Shown here piece after piece: positions 36,801 to 50,300 of a stretch of 64,000 bases of DNA. The DNA is from Spirodela intermedia. Lineage: Eukaryota > Streptophyta > Magnoliopsida > Alismatales > Araceae. The DNA is taken from NCBI GenBank assembly GCA_902729315.2, contig LR746267.1, positions 6,450,424 through 6,514,423 of the forward strand, written 5' to 3'. A program made the position numbers and the translations under genes. The stretch's first letter is position 1. Every line of letters begins with the position of its first letter. Below the pieces are notes generated by a model. That model was not told the origin of the DNA, made no database searches, and was given only the letters and a program-made list of their open reading frames with translations.

Positions 36801-39800
36801 GCACATGATTTGACTTCCCTTTTTCAGTGTGGGAGTACTCTAAAATACTCTCTCTCGTGTTGAGGGTGGTATTTTGTTTATCTCTGTTACTTAAAGAACA
36901 CAAAGACGACACAGAACCCTAGTTGAAACGTGGAACTTTGTTACAATAATGGGTTCTGGAATGGAAAGGAGAAGAGTGAGTTTTGAGTGAGCGGTTGGTT
37001 GACCTGCACAGTCTCATCCGCGCAACTCATCTTGACAAGACATAAAACAGATAGGCAACTTGCAAGTAGATACATGCTCTTTCCGGCATTACGTAGACAG
37101 GGTATAGCTGGCCAACTGACGAAAGTAAACTGTCTGTTCTAATGGATAAGTTCCCAATCCGAGTTATTGGGTGATCTGGTTCTAGGCACTAGGTTCCTTT
37201 AGCATAGGTTTCAGCTGATCGTTCCTAGTGATGACCATGTCTATCATTTATGATAAATACTTACTTTATCTAATGTGCAAATGCTGTTGACGGGTGAGTA
37301 TAGTAGGTAGATATCTATTTGCTTCTCATGACATGCGACTGTTTTCTTTCTAATTGAACACTTCCTGTAGGTACTTTCAGATGATGAGAAAAGATCTTTA
37401 TATGACCGCTTTGGTGAAGCAGGTTTGCAGGGAGACTATGGAGGATCCGGTGTTGGTCCGCAAGGGGTAAGTTCATCTGTGTTCTTTCGTCAATAGTGAT
37501 GGTTGCACTTGGGATCTTATTAAAACTGTTGATGCAGGTTAATTTCACGCTGATCAAAATAATAACTCTTGTAATTGGTTGCCTTGTATGAATTTTCATG
37601 ATATTCAGGTGGACCCTTTTGAAGTTTTTGATGCATATTTTGGAGAATCAAATGGATTTTTCAGTGGCAGGGATTCTGGGGGAATTAATTTCGGTGCAAG
37701 CAATCGCAGGCAGAACCTTGATATACGGTATATCTTTCATTATCTTCTCAGTATTAATAATTTGAGCATTTGATGGGCTATTTTTAGGTCACAGTAAGTC
37801 CTGGTGAAACTTTCTGGCAAAGAAGTGATAAGGATAGATGGAAAGACAAAAAAAATTAAATTCTCTGCATTGTAAGCGATAAGTAAAAGCCTTCTACTTC
37901 TCTTCTTTCCTTTAAAGTGCAATATACTGGTGTTCATTGAGCTTTCCTCTGAATAATGTTGTGTTTGTGTTTCAGTTATGACCTATCTTTGAGCTTTGAG
38001 GAATCAGTGTTTGGAGGAAGAAAAGAGATCGGTATCGCATGTTTGGAAACATGCGATAGTTGTAATGGAACTGGTGCAAAATCTACGACTTCTATAAATT
38101 TATGCACGGACTGTGGTGGCCGAGGTGGTGTGATGAGAACCCAGAGAACTCCTTTTGGAGTGGTTTCTCAGGTAATCAACTGCATTCAGTGGAAAATAAC
38201 TTTATTACGTAATGCTGTCCATATCCAATATTTTCTCGCTTTCAGATACTATACTTTCACGTTAAAGAAGATGATTTTTTCCTTATTATTAAAATTTGAT
38301 CAATATATCAGCCCTTTCTCGATAAACTGAGTTGGTTAGATTTGGTTCTCAACGCTTGAAGATCGGAGGGAAACAGTGTTGGCTAGCTTTCAACCACTCA
38401 ACAGAAATACTACGCTCCTTCAAACAAGAAAAAACGTGGAATTCGATTGTTTCCTGCTTAGTTGGTACTTGGTGGGAAGTCAAGACGTTTATGGTAGCCC
38501 TTTCTGTTGTTTAGTTTGGTTGACAGCCTAGAGAAGAACCACCCTTTTTATTATTTGTAGTAAAATGATCCCGTAATGAAGAAAATTATTTTATAATGAA
38601 TCAATCATATGCAGATTCGGTTGTGAGTCGTGATAGTTGGTGAGATGGAGTCCATTTGGCGAGTTTGTGTGCAAAGACCGATTGAGCATCTATGAGGCCC
38701 CTTTAGATGTCTATGTGATGTGACCCGTTTGACAAATGTTTGTGATGAAGGCTGTTTAGACGTAGCCCATTTAAGAAATTTACGAGATGAAGCACATTTG
38801 GATTTGTGTATGAAATATTGTCTATTTGACAGACTTACGGGGTAAAACTAATTTGATATAATATCTATAAATTGAATATGCCCCATTTGGCAAACTTTGG
38901 GTTTAATGCCTATTTGGATACATTCTTGGGTTGTGACAAATTGGAGTGTGTATAGCATGTTGTTGGTAGGACCCAGGTCTTGGACAGGAGCTGGGCCCCA
39001 AAGAACCCTAGAGAGGTGTGGACGTTCGAGAGGTCCCCTGCTCTACCTCAGCCACCGCTGCCCTAGAATACTCCTCGAGGGGCCCTTCCGCTCTACGACC
39101 TGAGCCCTAATACCTTTTTTCCTTGTGTTGGGAAAAGACCTAGCTACCCCTCATTAAGTCCTCATTTGAAGGGATTGTTTGTTCCTTTGGAAGGAGGTGC
39201 TGGGCCCTTTGGGCCCCTCTTCTTGGCCGACTGTAGTTTTGCCCACTAGGGACCTAACAGTTGTCCATGTCACAAATTTATGAGATAAAGCCCATTTGGA
39301 TGTATATATATATATGCATGAATGGAATATGACCCAATTGACAACTCATGTGTTAAGTTACATTTGAATATGATATTGAATATAGCTCTTTTAGAAAGCC
39401 AGTGTTATGACCCATTTGGATATGTTTTGAGATGTGAAGCATTTGACAAATTGTGAGTTGCAACTTACTTCCATGTCTAATGGGTTATGTCCTTTTTGGC
39501 ATTATGGTTTGCCACCTGTTTGGATGTCTTAGGAGATGTTGACTCATTTAAATGTCTATTGGATCCAGACCATTAGAAAAACTCAGAGTTCATTATGGCA
39601 TATCTTATTGTATGAGTCATTTGATGAACTTATGGCTTATGGTCCATTCAAATATGTTTACAGGACATAGCCCGTTATCATTGGCCTAGGCCACTGGGCT
39701 CGAGTCCACAATAGATCATAAAAGACCCCCATTTCCATTGTAGAAGACCATTGGGCTCACACCCACAATTGGCCATAAGAGACCCTTTAGTATTGAGTTA

Positions 39801-42800
39801 AATAATTTGCTCAGGCCCATTATAGGTCAAAGAAGATTCATTGGCTCGAGGCTTAGACCACTGGGCTTACAGCGGGTCATAGAAAGCCCTTTATTAAGGA
39901 TAAAATACTGTTATCAGGTCCATGACAGGTCTTATGGGGCACATTAGCGTGGAGTGGGATCATTAGACTTACGCCCGCAATAGGTCATCAGAATCCTGTT
40001 ATCATTGTGCGAGACCAATGGACTTATAACTGCTAGAGGTCATAAGCAGCCATTACTATCAGGGAAAATATCAGGATGAAGGCCACAGTAGGTCTGAATG
40101 TTTTTCTTTATGATTCTAAGTAGAGATTTCGAAGTGGACTCGATTGTCACATCTTTTCGTTATCTTTTCTCCTCACAGCCGAGTGACAGATTCTTCCTAG
40201 TACTCTTGTCATCATCCTCATGTGTTACTTTTTTCTTTTTGGGGGGTGAATTGTGCCTCTTTTTATGCAGAGGTCCAGAAGTGTCCAAAACTGCCATTTT
40301 TTTACCTTTTGTCAAATGATTCCTGACTCTCATTTATGTTGTTGTTAGATTTTTATCCTGCCATCAAACTGCCATTTTTGGCCTCACATTATTGAATGAC
40401 GTGTTATTGTGAAGACTTTGTAATTTTAAAGAACTTCTTTTTTTATTTTTTCAGATGTCTTTGACGTACTATATAGATTATGTCACATGATTTATAGGTC
40501 TCTACGTGCTCAAAATGTGGTGGAGATGGAAAGATAATAACAGAGAATTGCAGAAAATGCAATGGTGAAGGCAGATTGCAAAAAAAAAGGAGTGTCGTGG
40601 TAGATATACCACCTGGTGTGCACGATGGAGTTACCATGCAAGTTCGAGGAGAAGGAAACTTTGACAAGGAAAGGCAAGTATCTGATTTTTAACTCATTCA
40701 CTCGCATCAAGCCGTGTAGACTACCCATTGGAGAGACTTAGAATCACGGTCCCCAACTTGACACATTTAATTGGCTCATATCGGGTTGAAATTCTCCAAT
40801 ATCACTTTCGTCCAATTAGTCAAGTCAGGAATTAACACTTTTTCTTCTGGGGTAAAATTTATTAGCTCTGAATTCAATCCTTTTTGATTGAGAGAAACCT
40901 AGCAGCTGCTTTTGAAGTTCGGGATAATTTAGCGGGATTCAGAGTCAGAAGTGTCACGGCCTACAAGAAGATTGGGGAAGAAAACTGAAGCTAGGACCAG
41001 ATGCATATTTGTTTGCTTTTGTATCCGTCCATGTTTCAAATTTATGTGTGCACGTAGGATTGTTTCACACCTAATTTTTTGAATAAGGTTCATAATGTGT
41101 TTTTATATTTGCGTCACGTAATGCCCTTGTCAACAGAATGGAAGTAGCTGTTGTGGGTTTCTATTGTTTATAATTCTTTTATGGTTGCTAAGTCTAATTT
41201 CTGTAATGACTCTTTGAATAAATTTTGGTGTCCTGATTTTACATAGTTTTTACTTGTATCTACTTTTGTATACTGTGTTCGTCTTTTTTATAACCCTTTT
41301 TTTACATTTCAAACATCTTTGCTCAGTTGGATACCGTTATTTCCTTTATTGATGAGTTTTTGAGGGAAAGTCTCATCTTACAGTCGGAAATTTTCTAAAT
41401 TCAATTTGCCGTCCATTTTTTTTTCTAAGCCAATACGATCTTCTTCGCTGTTTTGGTAGTGGAGTTTGATGACCTTGTTTATTTTTCCGCAGAGGAATGG
41501 CAGGGGATCTGTATGTATTTGTTCATGTTGCAGAAAAGAGCGGGATTCGAAGAGAAGGACTTAACTTGTATTCCGATGTTATCATTGATTATACAAAAGC
41601 AATATTGGGGACTGTAGTTCAGGTACCTATTAGTGGCCATAAGAACGTTTTCTTATTCTTTTTCTTTTTTTCTATTTTAACAAAAATTGTATGCATGTTA
41701 CTGTGGAATATAGTTCACTTTTCGTTGCATAGCATGAGATTAACATTTTTAAATTTGTTAAGTTGTACATCTTAGGAGTTGTTTTGCTTTGATGAAATTC
41801 AATAGCTGAATTCAGTTTTGCATAGTTTGAGTACGCATGGTATGTATATCATTTACTATCTTTCTGTTACCCATCTATTAAGGTTTATGCTTGATCTTAC
41901 TGTATCTATATACATTTGTGTAGATACACATGCCCACACATAGATGGACGCATATTGTATAGCTGTAAGATTGTCTTTAGCTTTATTTGTCCCACTTCAG
42001 GATAAAGTCATAGACAAATTTTCTCTGCCCTTTGTTTTCCTAAAATTCATGTTTCAAGTCTTCCTGTAACACATCCGCGATTGGCATGATTTGGAGTACC
42101 AAATAATGAAAAACATTATTACTTGTCCTAATGTTATTTTCCGGTTAATATTTCTCAGTCTGTTGATTTAAAATATTATTCATGTGGTCCTTGAGAAACT
42201 TTTGAGTTCTGGACGTTGGATTTTGATTCACTTTACTTCATTTATTTGGCTTATGAAGCCTCTTATAAAGCATCTTCTTAGTACACATGATGGATCAGTC
42301 GACATGCCATGCACAAGTACTTTTTTTCAGATTGATATCAAAGTGTGGAAATTGGGAACATCATTCTTTCCATTTGCAGAAATGTCACGCACCAGATTTC
42401 GCATGTTATTCAGTGCCATGTGTGTCATACGATTGTACAAAATCGTTTTTAGCTGCTTTGCATTTCCAAATGTCAACGATTAGGATAGCTCCTCCATTTT
42501 GATCAGCTTCTGCATAAAGATTACGAAAGGTTCGCATTCACTTGCTGAGGGGACGATAATTTATATGTTATCAACAAACTGTGCTCTGATATTCTATAAA
42601 AAAAATTCCCATCTATAATCCATTCCCGTGTTGTGAAATATACACTACTTATGTTCTGAAATATGTTTTTTGAAGAGGATGCAGGTGGAATATATTATCA
42701 ATTTTAGAATAAAATAAAAGTTTCCCGTAGTTTAAAAAAAATTATAGAAGAAGACACCTTAAGAATAGTTAAACAGAAAGTCTTCCCTCTGATAAATGTC

Positions 42801-44123
42801 TCTCCTCTCTCTTGTAGTTGCCTCAAAAAAGAATCTAATGAGTTAATGCAACATGTGTTTCAAATGTCTAGATTTTTCAGCTTCAAAGGCTGAAGAGTGT
42901 TCAAAAGGCATTACAAAATGGATAATCTGAATACCAAACCACAGTCTATCGCCGACAAGAAGCCAAGATTAGTTCCAAGTAAATGCTTGAGAACTGAACC
43001 CATGAGTACCATATCACTTTTAAAACCAAGTGGAATAAAATTCATCAACTTTAAGCAAACCGTTGTTATGGATTGTGGAATGTGTAACCTCACTACTTCT
43101 TCCATGTGTGTCACTTAATACTTAGTGGAAAGCACAGTCCCTCTCAGATCAAAGTTAAAACGTAAACATAGCTTACATCTTAATGTCAGCGCGTGTATTA
43201 AGTTTAAAGGTGTTTACCATCATTTCTCTTTCTCAGGTGGAAACAATTAATGGGTACAGAGATCTTCATATTCCTCCTGGGACACAACCTGGAGAGATGC
43301 TAAAACTTCCGAATATGGGGGTTCCAAACATGAAGAAACCATCTGTTCGTGGAGATCATCATTTTGTTGTGAACATTGAAATTCCAAAGGATATCAGGTT
43401 AAGCTTCCAAACAAGCGAGAGATGTTTTCTCGTGCTCTTTCAGAATGTTAACTTTTTCGATTTTTGAATTCAATACATGGTTGAACTTACTTTTTAAGAA
43501 AAGCCAACTCCACTTGGATCAAATGGATCTCTTTGTACTTTAGGGTCATATATTGTCTCATACTGTTCCTCACGCATTCATGTCTCAATTCTTATCTTAA
43601 CTACTGTTATTTTTTGCTGTACTAGTCTCGCCAGTCTCCTAGTTCTTATGATTTGTAAACTGGTGACTGATTCCTTCAACAACTTTTGCATATTGGGCAG
43701 TCTCATGTAGGGCAACGTTTTGTTTTATAACCTCATGTAAATGCACTAAAAAAATGTAGAATTCAGGGGTCAAAAGCACTAGTGATATGATCGGACAAAA
43801 GAGGATATCTGGAGTTTGCTAATTAAAAAATCTTTATTGTTGCTTATCTTGACAACACAGGACAGATGTATGGATAAACTGTTACGAGATAAAGTGGAAG
43901 CAGGAAAAGGGAAAAACTGACTTAGCCCTTCTCAGGGCAGTACGCTAGTATTTATATTGGCGTCTAATAAACTTTCCGAGAAAGGTCTAACAATGGGAAC
44001 ACAAAAAAAGGAAATACATCTAATAGGAGGACAAAGAAAAATAGAATAAAAGCCTAATATAGAAGACTTGTTCTGCGAAACATAAACATGTAGATGTATA
44101 TACTCAGGGAGATATGTATATAT

Positions 44124-44159
<36 letters not shown>

Positions 44160-46198
44160 GAGGGAAAGAGCAGCAAGAAAGCATGGGTCTCGAGCAGTAG
44201 ATAGTTGTGTCTGTGGATTAATACAGGGGAGGCGAAAACGCCAGTATAATGTGGCCATCATGGGCTAAACCACTCGAGACAGAGGGGCTGGTATTCACTG
44301 ATAAATAGGTTATTTGGGAGAAAGGGAAAAATAGTATATATTTCATATGCATGTCATAGACATTTTGGTGGATGGATGTAACAGGGCTTTTCTTTCCCCC
44401 AACATAATTGTCCAGATATGTGTGTCCTTACGTAGTGCAAGTTAAATGGAGGAAGTGAACTCTGAGCTGGACCAATTACCACTCAATAATTCTTTTGGTG
44501 GATGGCGTTGCTCGTATTGGGGTTGAATCAGTAAACACCTTGTTTTATTGATCCTTGTTTTATTGATCTTTTTCTATTTTGAGGGACTATTTTTAGAGAT
44601 TCAATGCAAGCTTTGTAGATTCCTAGAGTGTTTTAGAATGTAAAATTCTTAAGATTGGTTAGGCCTAGGTGTAACATGTGAGATGTAACTTCGAAAGGAA
44701 AAAAGAGGAAATGAGCATCATGCTCAATTGGACATTTAAGATTACTTCAAAAAGCTTATTTCAAGTATTTAGGTTTGGCGTTTGGTGCCGAGGGTGGTCA
44801 ATGGTTTGTCCTTGGGACTGTCGGTATTTGCCACTAGGTACTTCTTGAGTCCTCTGACAACATCAAATTTCCCTTTTACTGAAGGTGAACTTTTAAGAAT
44901 AGAAAGTAGGTCAAATATTTTGCCTGTAACAGAGTTTTGAACTGCCAAGGAGCCTAATACTTGACGATTACCCCATTATAAAACGTTTTTCTCTTCCTTT
45001 CTTTATCTAAGCTCTTTTTTGTGACATATATGGGCAACTTTGGCTTCACCAAGAATCTACTTCTACGCACTAAAATACTATTGAAAGATTTGTGGATGTC
45101 TTTTATTGATTGCATCTTTTATCAATATTTTTCGATAAAACATAAAACGATTTGATAGTGGATAATATAGGATGGATCCATTTTTTTCTGAATTTTAGTA
45201 CGCTTCTGATAATGATTACAGCCACAGAATTTGGATGTTAAGTTGAGAGGAAATAGAAAAAAATGTAGATTATCAGTCTTCTAGGATTTTTGTTTGACCA
45301 TCCATTTGTGGATTCCAGCTTACCACCATTTCGGAGTTGAACAAAGCCTTTTAATACTGATTGATATTTATATATTTCCCTTTATTTTTAAGGAGATTTT
45401 TTTTCATTTAGTGGGCTAATGTTTGTTGTGCCTTCGACATTTTTACTTTGTGTGTTGTTGCCTTTGACATTGCCTTCCTTTTCTTGCCCACTCGTAGTGA
45501 TGCTGAACGTGTTCTAATAGAGAAATTGGATGCTCTTAGAAGTTCATCAAAGGAACAAACGACTTCAGAAAAGGGTATGCTTTTTCAATTTACCTTGAGA
45601 ATCGACACATCTCTGATGATTATTGATTTCTTCTTTGTGATTTCTAGGTTTTTTTCGAGACTACTATGACACACAAGAGCATAAAACTCGAAGCCAGAGG
45701 AAACAGAGAAAAGATACTAAACCGTCCATTTGGAAATCATTTAGGAGCTTGTTCCGGTATGTTCTAATTCTTTCTGGTTTAATTGAAACTAAGTTTTAAT
45801 GTATTGCTGATGGTATCCTCTTCTCTTGATTTATTAATTTGATTGCTTATTGTTCATTACTTAAACCCTCATTTACATAGCTTTTTATATAGTTGTGTGA
45901 AGTCAACGGAAATGAATTAAGGGAGGGTATCTCTTAAAACTGACCAAGACAGATTTCAAGATCTTGATAATGGAAATTTAACCAGAAATCCGATTTACCA
46001 GTCAAAATCTATTACTTCTGCATGAAGTAATTGATTTTTTAAAAATTGCTTGGAGCAGAATTTTCTTACAAAAAGACAGTATTATTTCCTGAATTGATTC
46101 GAAGCCCTCTATGGCCATGTTTGCTAGTTTTTTCCCAATTTCTTGAACCCTGCTCATCTATTTGACAGGTTTCTAGTTGCAATGCAGAGCTTTTAGCT

Positions 46199-46271
<73 letters not shown>

Positions 46272-47062
46272 ATTTAGAAGGGATTCTTTTTGGAGTAATA
46301 TCTGGTTGTCTGTAGTAGCATCACTAATGTGACAAGCTCTCCTAGTGGAGACCTCCACCTAAGCCAACTTAGAGCTCTTTGTTAGCAAAGAGGAGGGGAT
46401 GTGCTTGAAGATTTCTATTTTGGGAGATGCATCAACTGGTGGATCACAACTTGGAACACTTTCTGCGATCAAAAGGGTCAGATCAAAAAACTCATATTTG
46501 CTAACAAAGTTCTTCAAGTTAATACCGAAGAACACTATCATAGTCAAGGAACTACGCATTCTACATTTGAGGAGGGGATGTGTGTGAAGATTCCTATTTT
46601 GGGAGATGTGAAAACTTGTGGATCCTAACTTTGAATACTTTCTGCAATCAAACGGGTGAGATCAGAAAACTCATTTTTGCCAACAAAGTTCTTCAAGGTA
46701 GCACCGAAGAGCACTGCCATAGTTGATGAACTATGCACTCTACAATTGATGAAGGGCCCCAACCTACATGAATACAAAGTACCCAATCATATCCTCTGTT
46801 TTTGCTTGTGATCTGTTGTGGTGCCTTCACTGATTAACTTTAATGGATAATGGATGATGTTCCTCACTTCTTCAATCTTTGCAGGGGCGATCAAGATACT
46901 CCAAGGTTTGCATCCCTCAGCTTAGCTCCACAGCCGGCATGGTTTCCCTGCCCTGCTCTTCATCCATCCCTTGCAGTCTCTACCTGTCTCGGGTTTATTA
47001 TCCTAGCATTCATATTTACCCAAATAAGAACTCATTTACAACCGAGGAAGCATAATTATTGA
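33833..47062 (+). CDS. DJA4: Chloroplast-type DnaJ (type A J-protein) with C-terminal hydrophobic tail, 11 exons
   Basis: Hsp70 co-chaperone predicted for plastids. Exons: 33833-34165, 36528-36596, 37371-37466, 37609-37727, 37976-38171, 40498-40673, 41493-41622, 43237-43397, 45498-45574, 45648-45756, 46885-47062; phases close to give 547 aa. Residues 1-80 form an Arg/Ser/Ala-rich transit peptide. The J domain begins near residue 84 with HPD at 113-115 (KYHPDMNK). The cysteine-rich domain has four CxxCxGxG motifs ([32 protein letters not shown]). C-terminal substrate-binding domains follow ([19 protein letters not shown]). The last exon adds 58 residues including a membrane-like [16 protein letters not shown] near 522-537. 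Intron 6 uses a GC donor (AAAG|GCAAGT). The symbol rests on family resemblance and adjacency to an RLK902-like gene, so treat it as tentative. Confidence 0.88.
34166..36527. other. DnaJ gene intron 1
   Basis: A 2.4-kb AT-rich intron separating the transit peptide/J-domain start from the HPD exon. I found no coding or repeat signal that I can support. Confidence 0.6.
38640..39600 (+). repeat. Degenerate intronic minisatellite, family A (about 50-60 bp units), split by a GC-rich insert
   Basis: Inside DnaJ intron 5. The unit alternates a CCCATTTGRCAAA-like half and a GCCCATTTGGATGT-like half with variable spacers (for example 38766, 38880, 38905, 39294, 39411, 39437). At least nine diverged units are visible. 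A GC-rich block of about 290 bp (about 38965-39255) without the motif interrupts the array. Confidence 0.65.
39655..40085 (+). repeat. Degenerate intronic minisatellite, family B (about 55 bp units)
   Basis: Inside DnaJ intron 5, immediately after family A. About seven or eight units follow the pattern CATTG...GACCAYTGGGCTYACA...AATAGGTCATAAGAGACCC, for example at about 39670, 39730, 39850, 39960 and 40000. It is different in sequence from family A. Confidence 0.65.
41623..43236. other. DnaJ gene intron 7
   Basis: A 1.6-kb AT-rich intron with no recognisable gene or element. Confidence 0.55.
43398..45497. other. DnaJ gene intron 8
   Basis: A 2.1-kb intron. It holds an (AC)n microsatellite at 44126-44157 and otherwise unassigned AT-rich DNA. 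Confidence 0.55.
46200..46269. repeat. (CT)n microsatellite, about 70 bp
   Basis: A nearly perfect CT run in DnaJ intron 10, about 90 bp upstream of the left edge of the duplicated block. Confidence 0.95.
46407..46760 (+). repeat. Two tandem units of a 175-180 bp repeat (copy 1 of the duplication)
   Basis: Unit 1 spans 46407-46585 and unit 2 spans 46586 to about 46760. Both start GAAGATTYCTATTTTGGGAG, contain GCTAACAAAGTTCTTCAAG or its close variant, and end CAAYTGATGAAG/ATTTGAGGAGG-like. The repeat lies in DnaJ intron 10, just before the last exon. Related units recur at 53946-54570. Confidence 0.8.
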
Positions 47063-47365
47063 GGAAAACCCATATGATCTTGATCAAGAGGCCCCATGTT
47101 CTTCGATCCTTCAAGTCAATATTCTTGCCAAAGTTAGAACAGAAGCAAGGGTGGAAAGTTGTAAACTCCTGGTAATTTTCTTCTTTTTCTTTCTGCTCTG
47201 AGCTTCTGCATGTAAAAACTGCGGCTAATCGATACTATCCCCCCTCCACCTGCATCTTTTCGGTTATGTGTGTGCCATAGTTTGGGATCACGTGAGAGAT
47301 TGAAGAGAAGCGATTCAGCAATAATTACTTAAAACATTAGAGGACAATTATCCAACAGTGGAAGA
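47063..47365. other. DnaJ 3' flank within the duplicated block
   Basis: This sequence is shared with 54838-54980 (AAAACCCATATRRYCTTGA, TCAATATTCTTGCC, and AATTACTTAAA-AGGA-AATTATCC), which marks the preserved 3' side of duplication copy 1. The similarity stops near 47365. Confidence 0.6.
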
Positions 47366-50300
47366 AGTCACAACTTCTTTGTAACCTTGAGCGGTGTCGA
47401 AACTCCAAAGATTAATCTATTTGGTGATTCCAACAACCCTGACTCATCTTCATCATCTTGCCTTCGGCTATATCTTTCTTCTGAGATTCCTCATTTGGTG
47501 ACTCTTTTGTTCATTGCACAACATCATCTGGTCAAGTCATTTGATTGATCATTGACAATCACTATCAAAACTCTATCACAAAATTGTTGAAGGGATTATT
47601 GAATTCTTCAGGACAAATGCAACTGGCTGATTGGGTGATCTTGGTCTGGACTAGATCTTAGATTAGTTCTGGGACCAGATTTGAGTTAAATTAAGATCCA
47701 AACCCAATCAATGTTCAATAGTAATGACTAATAAAAGATATCTGTCTACATTTGTCTTGGTCAACACTCAATAGTCAATGGTTAACACTAATCAACATAA
47801 TTATCACCTTTGCTCTAGATAGTTGACTAAGCATTCTCAGCACATTATCCCATCAAGTTGTGTACTGATAGATTCTTTTAAAAAGAGAAATTTTTCTGAT
47901 GACTTTGTGGGGCATAAATACCACTAGTGCACATCTCCTCATATGCTAGATACTACTATCAAATTCGAGTGTGTACTAATTTCCTTGTCTAGTCTGCTTC
48001 CTTTACATGATTTGTGAGATCTCACAAAAGGATGAATCGAAGAAGAAGAGTAAAGGCTAAAACAATTATAATAATTAAGTATTCACATGTATGCATCACC
48101 AAAGAAGATGTGAGAAGTGTTACATTAGATCCATTCCCTCAAGAGGAATACCACACATTTCTACAAAGTGATTAAGGATATCCACACATTCAAGAAGAGA
48201 ATCATGGCATTGGCAAAGTGTTATAACTCTCTTTAGACTATGTAGAATGAATAAGACATCCATCAATCAATTATTATTGATGTTGTTGAGATAACCAAAT
48301 AACAAGAGGATATTCAATTAATTTAGTTCCTAGTAGTTCTTGGCCTTGAGCATAACTAGTGATAGATCAATTGATTATACTTGAGGAGATTCCTACTGAA
48401 GCTCAGATCTATGCTTGTATATTGAGACTCAAGTGTCACACCCCATTACTCAATTAGATTCCATAGTTGTAATTACAATTAGAGGACAAAGTATATGAGC
48501 ATTTTCTAGTCATAGAACAAAATGTCAATCTCTTGATATTGGTCGAGGCTGTGGAGGAAGCAAATTGTTCTGTGAGCATTGTCACAAAACTAATCATTCT
48601 TCCAACTTTTACTAGGTTTAAAATATGGTTATCTAAGTGAATGCCTAACAACCAAAGCAAATCAAGAATATACTAGTATAGAGGAGTAAACCAAAGTAAT
48701 CATTTTCATAGAGTATGATAGACTCTTCATTTATAAGAAGAATGATTTTATAGATAAGTCTTACCTACTCTTCTCTACCACTATCTCAATTTTTTGTCCG
48801 TAAGGTACTTATGCCCTTTATATAAGTCTCTAACTAGATTCACTACATCCTCCTTTTTCACCATTTCATGCACGTGTTGTTAACTGATCCCTATCTCCTA
48901 TCATTGATTCTAAGTTTACCTTGAGTCTATTGTTTATTAATCAAATAAAAAGTTCTCTTAATTGTCGAGCTATTTTTTGTCATGCATGAAATAAATTGGT
49001 GGATGATTTGAGAAAGATGCCCTTTGATATCTTACCTTACATCTCAGCACTTGACATATCTTCCCATTACTCACAACACCTCTATACAGCTTCATCTTCG
49101 CTTAGGTCACCCTAACATGATAATGTTTCATCGTCAATTCTCAAATCTATCCTATATTGAATTGTTTCAATGTGAATTATGTCAACATGAAACATATCAT
49201 ACATTTTCTTTTCTTTATAGAGCCAATAAAAAATATATTTCAATTTTTTTAATAGATATCAATCTATGGGGTCATTGATGAATTAGTAGTGTTAGAGTAT
49301 TTTTTGCTATTTATTATTTATGGTTGATAATTTTACTAGAGTATCTTGGGTTTATATGTTTTAAGAGAAGTATAAAAATCTTATACTCATTAAAAAAAAT
49401 AATCAATATTTTACTTCTATTTCTGTGTTTTGAAGTGATAATGGTTCCAAGTTTGTCAAAAATGACTTGTTTACCTTCTTTAATTCCTTGGGAATGATTC
49501 ATCAAGCTTTATGTGTTCAAAAGTCTCCAAAAAATAGTTTAGTTGAATATAAGTTACATCATTTACTTGATGTGACATGTACTATAAAGTTTCAAATGTC
49601 TATCTTATTGATTTAATAATGTGCCAACTATAGCTTTCCTCATAAATTAAGTCTACTTATCAATTATTAGGGGGAAAGTTCTATATTTTAATTTATGTCC
49701 AAAAGAATAAATTTCTTTTTGGTCCTCAGATATTTTGTTCTCTATTTGTTCTCTCTTTCAGACAAATAAGTTGAGTATGCATGCTGTTAAGTATGTCTAT
49801 TTGTCTACTCGAGGACTTAGAAGATATACTATTGTTATGATCCAATTACATATCAATCCAGCATCAATTCTAATGCCACCTTCTATATAGATAAGTCACA
49901 TTTTTCTATTTTAAAGAAAATAGGTAAAATTATTATTACTAGACATGTTATCTTGCTTATGCCCTCTACTCTACATATTATTGAACCCCCAATTACTTAA
50001 CCACCAACCCAACCAATATCCAACTCAATTGAACCCCTTATTTACTATTGATCCTATTTTTATCCTACCTAGTCCTACTTCATCTAATGGAGATCAAACT
50101 CAATAATCTTCTACTAAACTCCTTGTTAACATTGATTTATCTATCATTTTTTTAAAGTGTTATAGTTCTTGTGCTAGTTATCTAATTTTATGACCTTTGA
50201 TCATCTCCATAAATGCTATATTTCTCTAATTTTGAAATGTTATAGTTCTTGCTCTTGTGCTAGTTATCTTATTTCATTCAAAATATATAGTTCTCTATAT

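Noticed and set aside
38640-40085. CRISPR-like look of the regularly spaced repeats
   Set aside because: Repeats are degenerate, spacers are not unique, and they lie in an intron of a plant gene; minisatellite is the better reading.
46173-46358. Minus-strand open frame of alternating Arg-Glu
   Set aside because: Translation of a (CT)n microsatellite.
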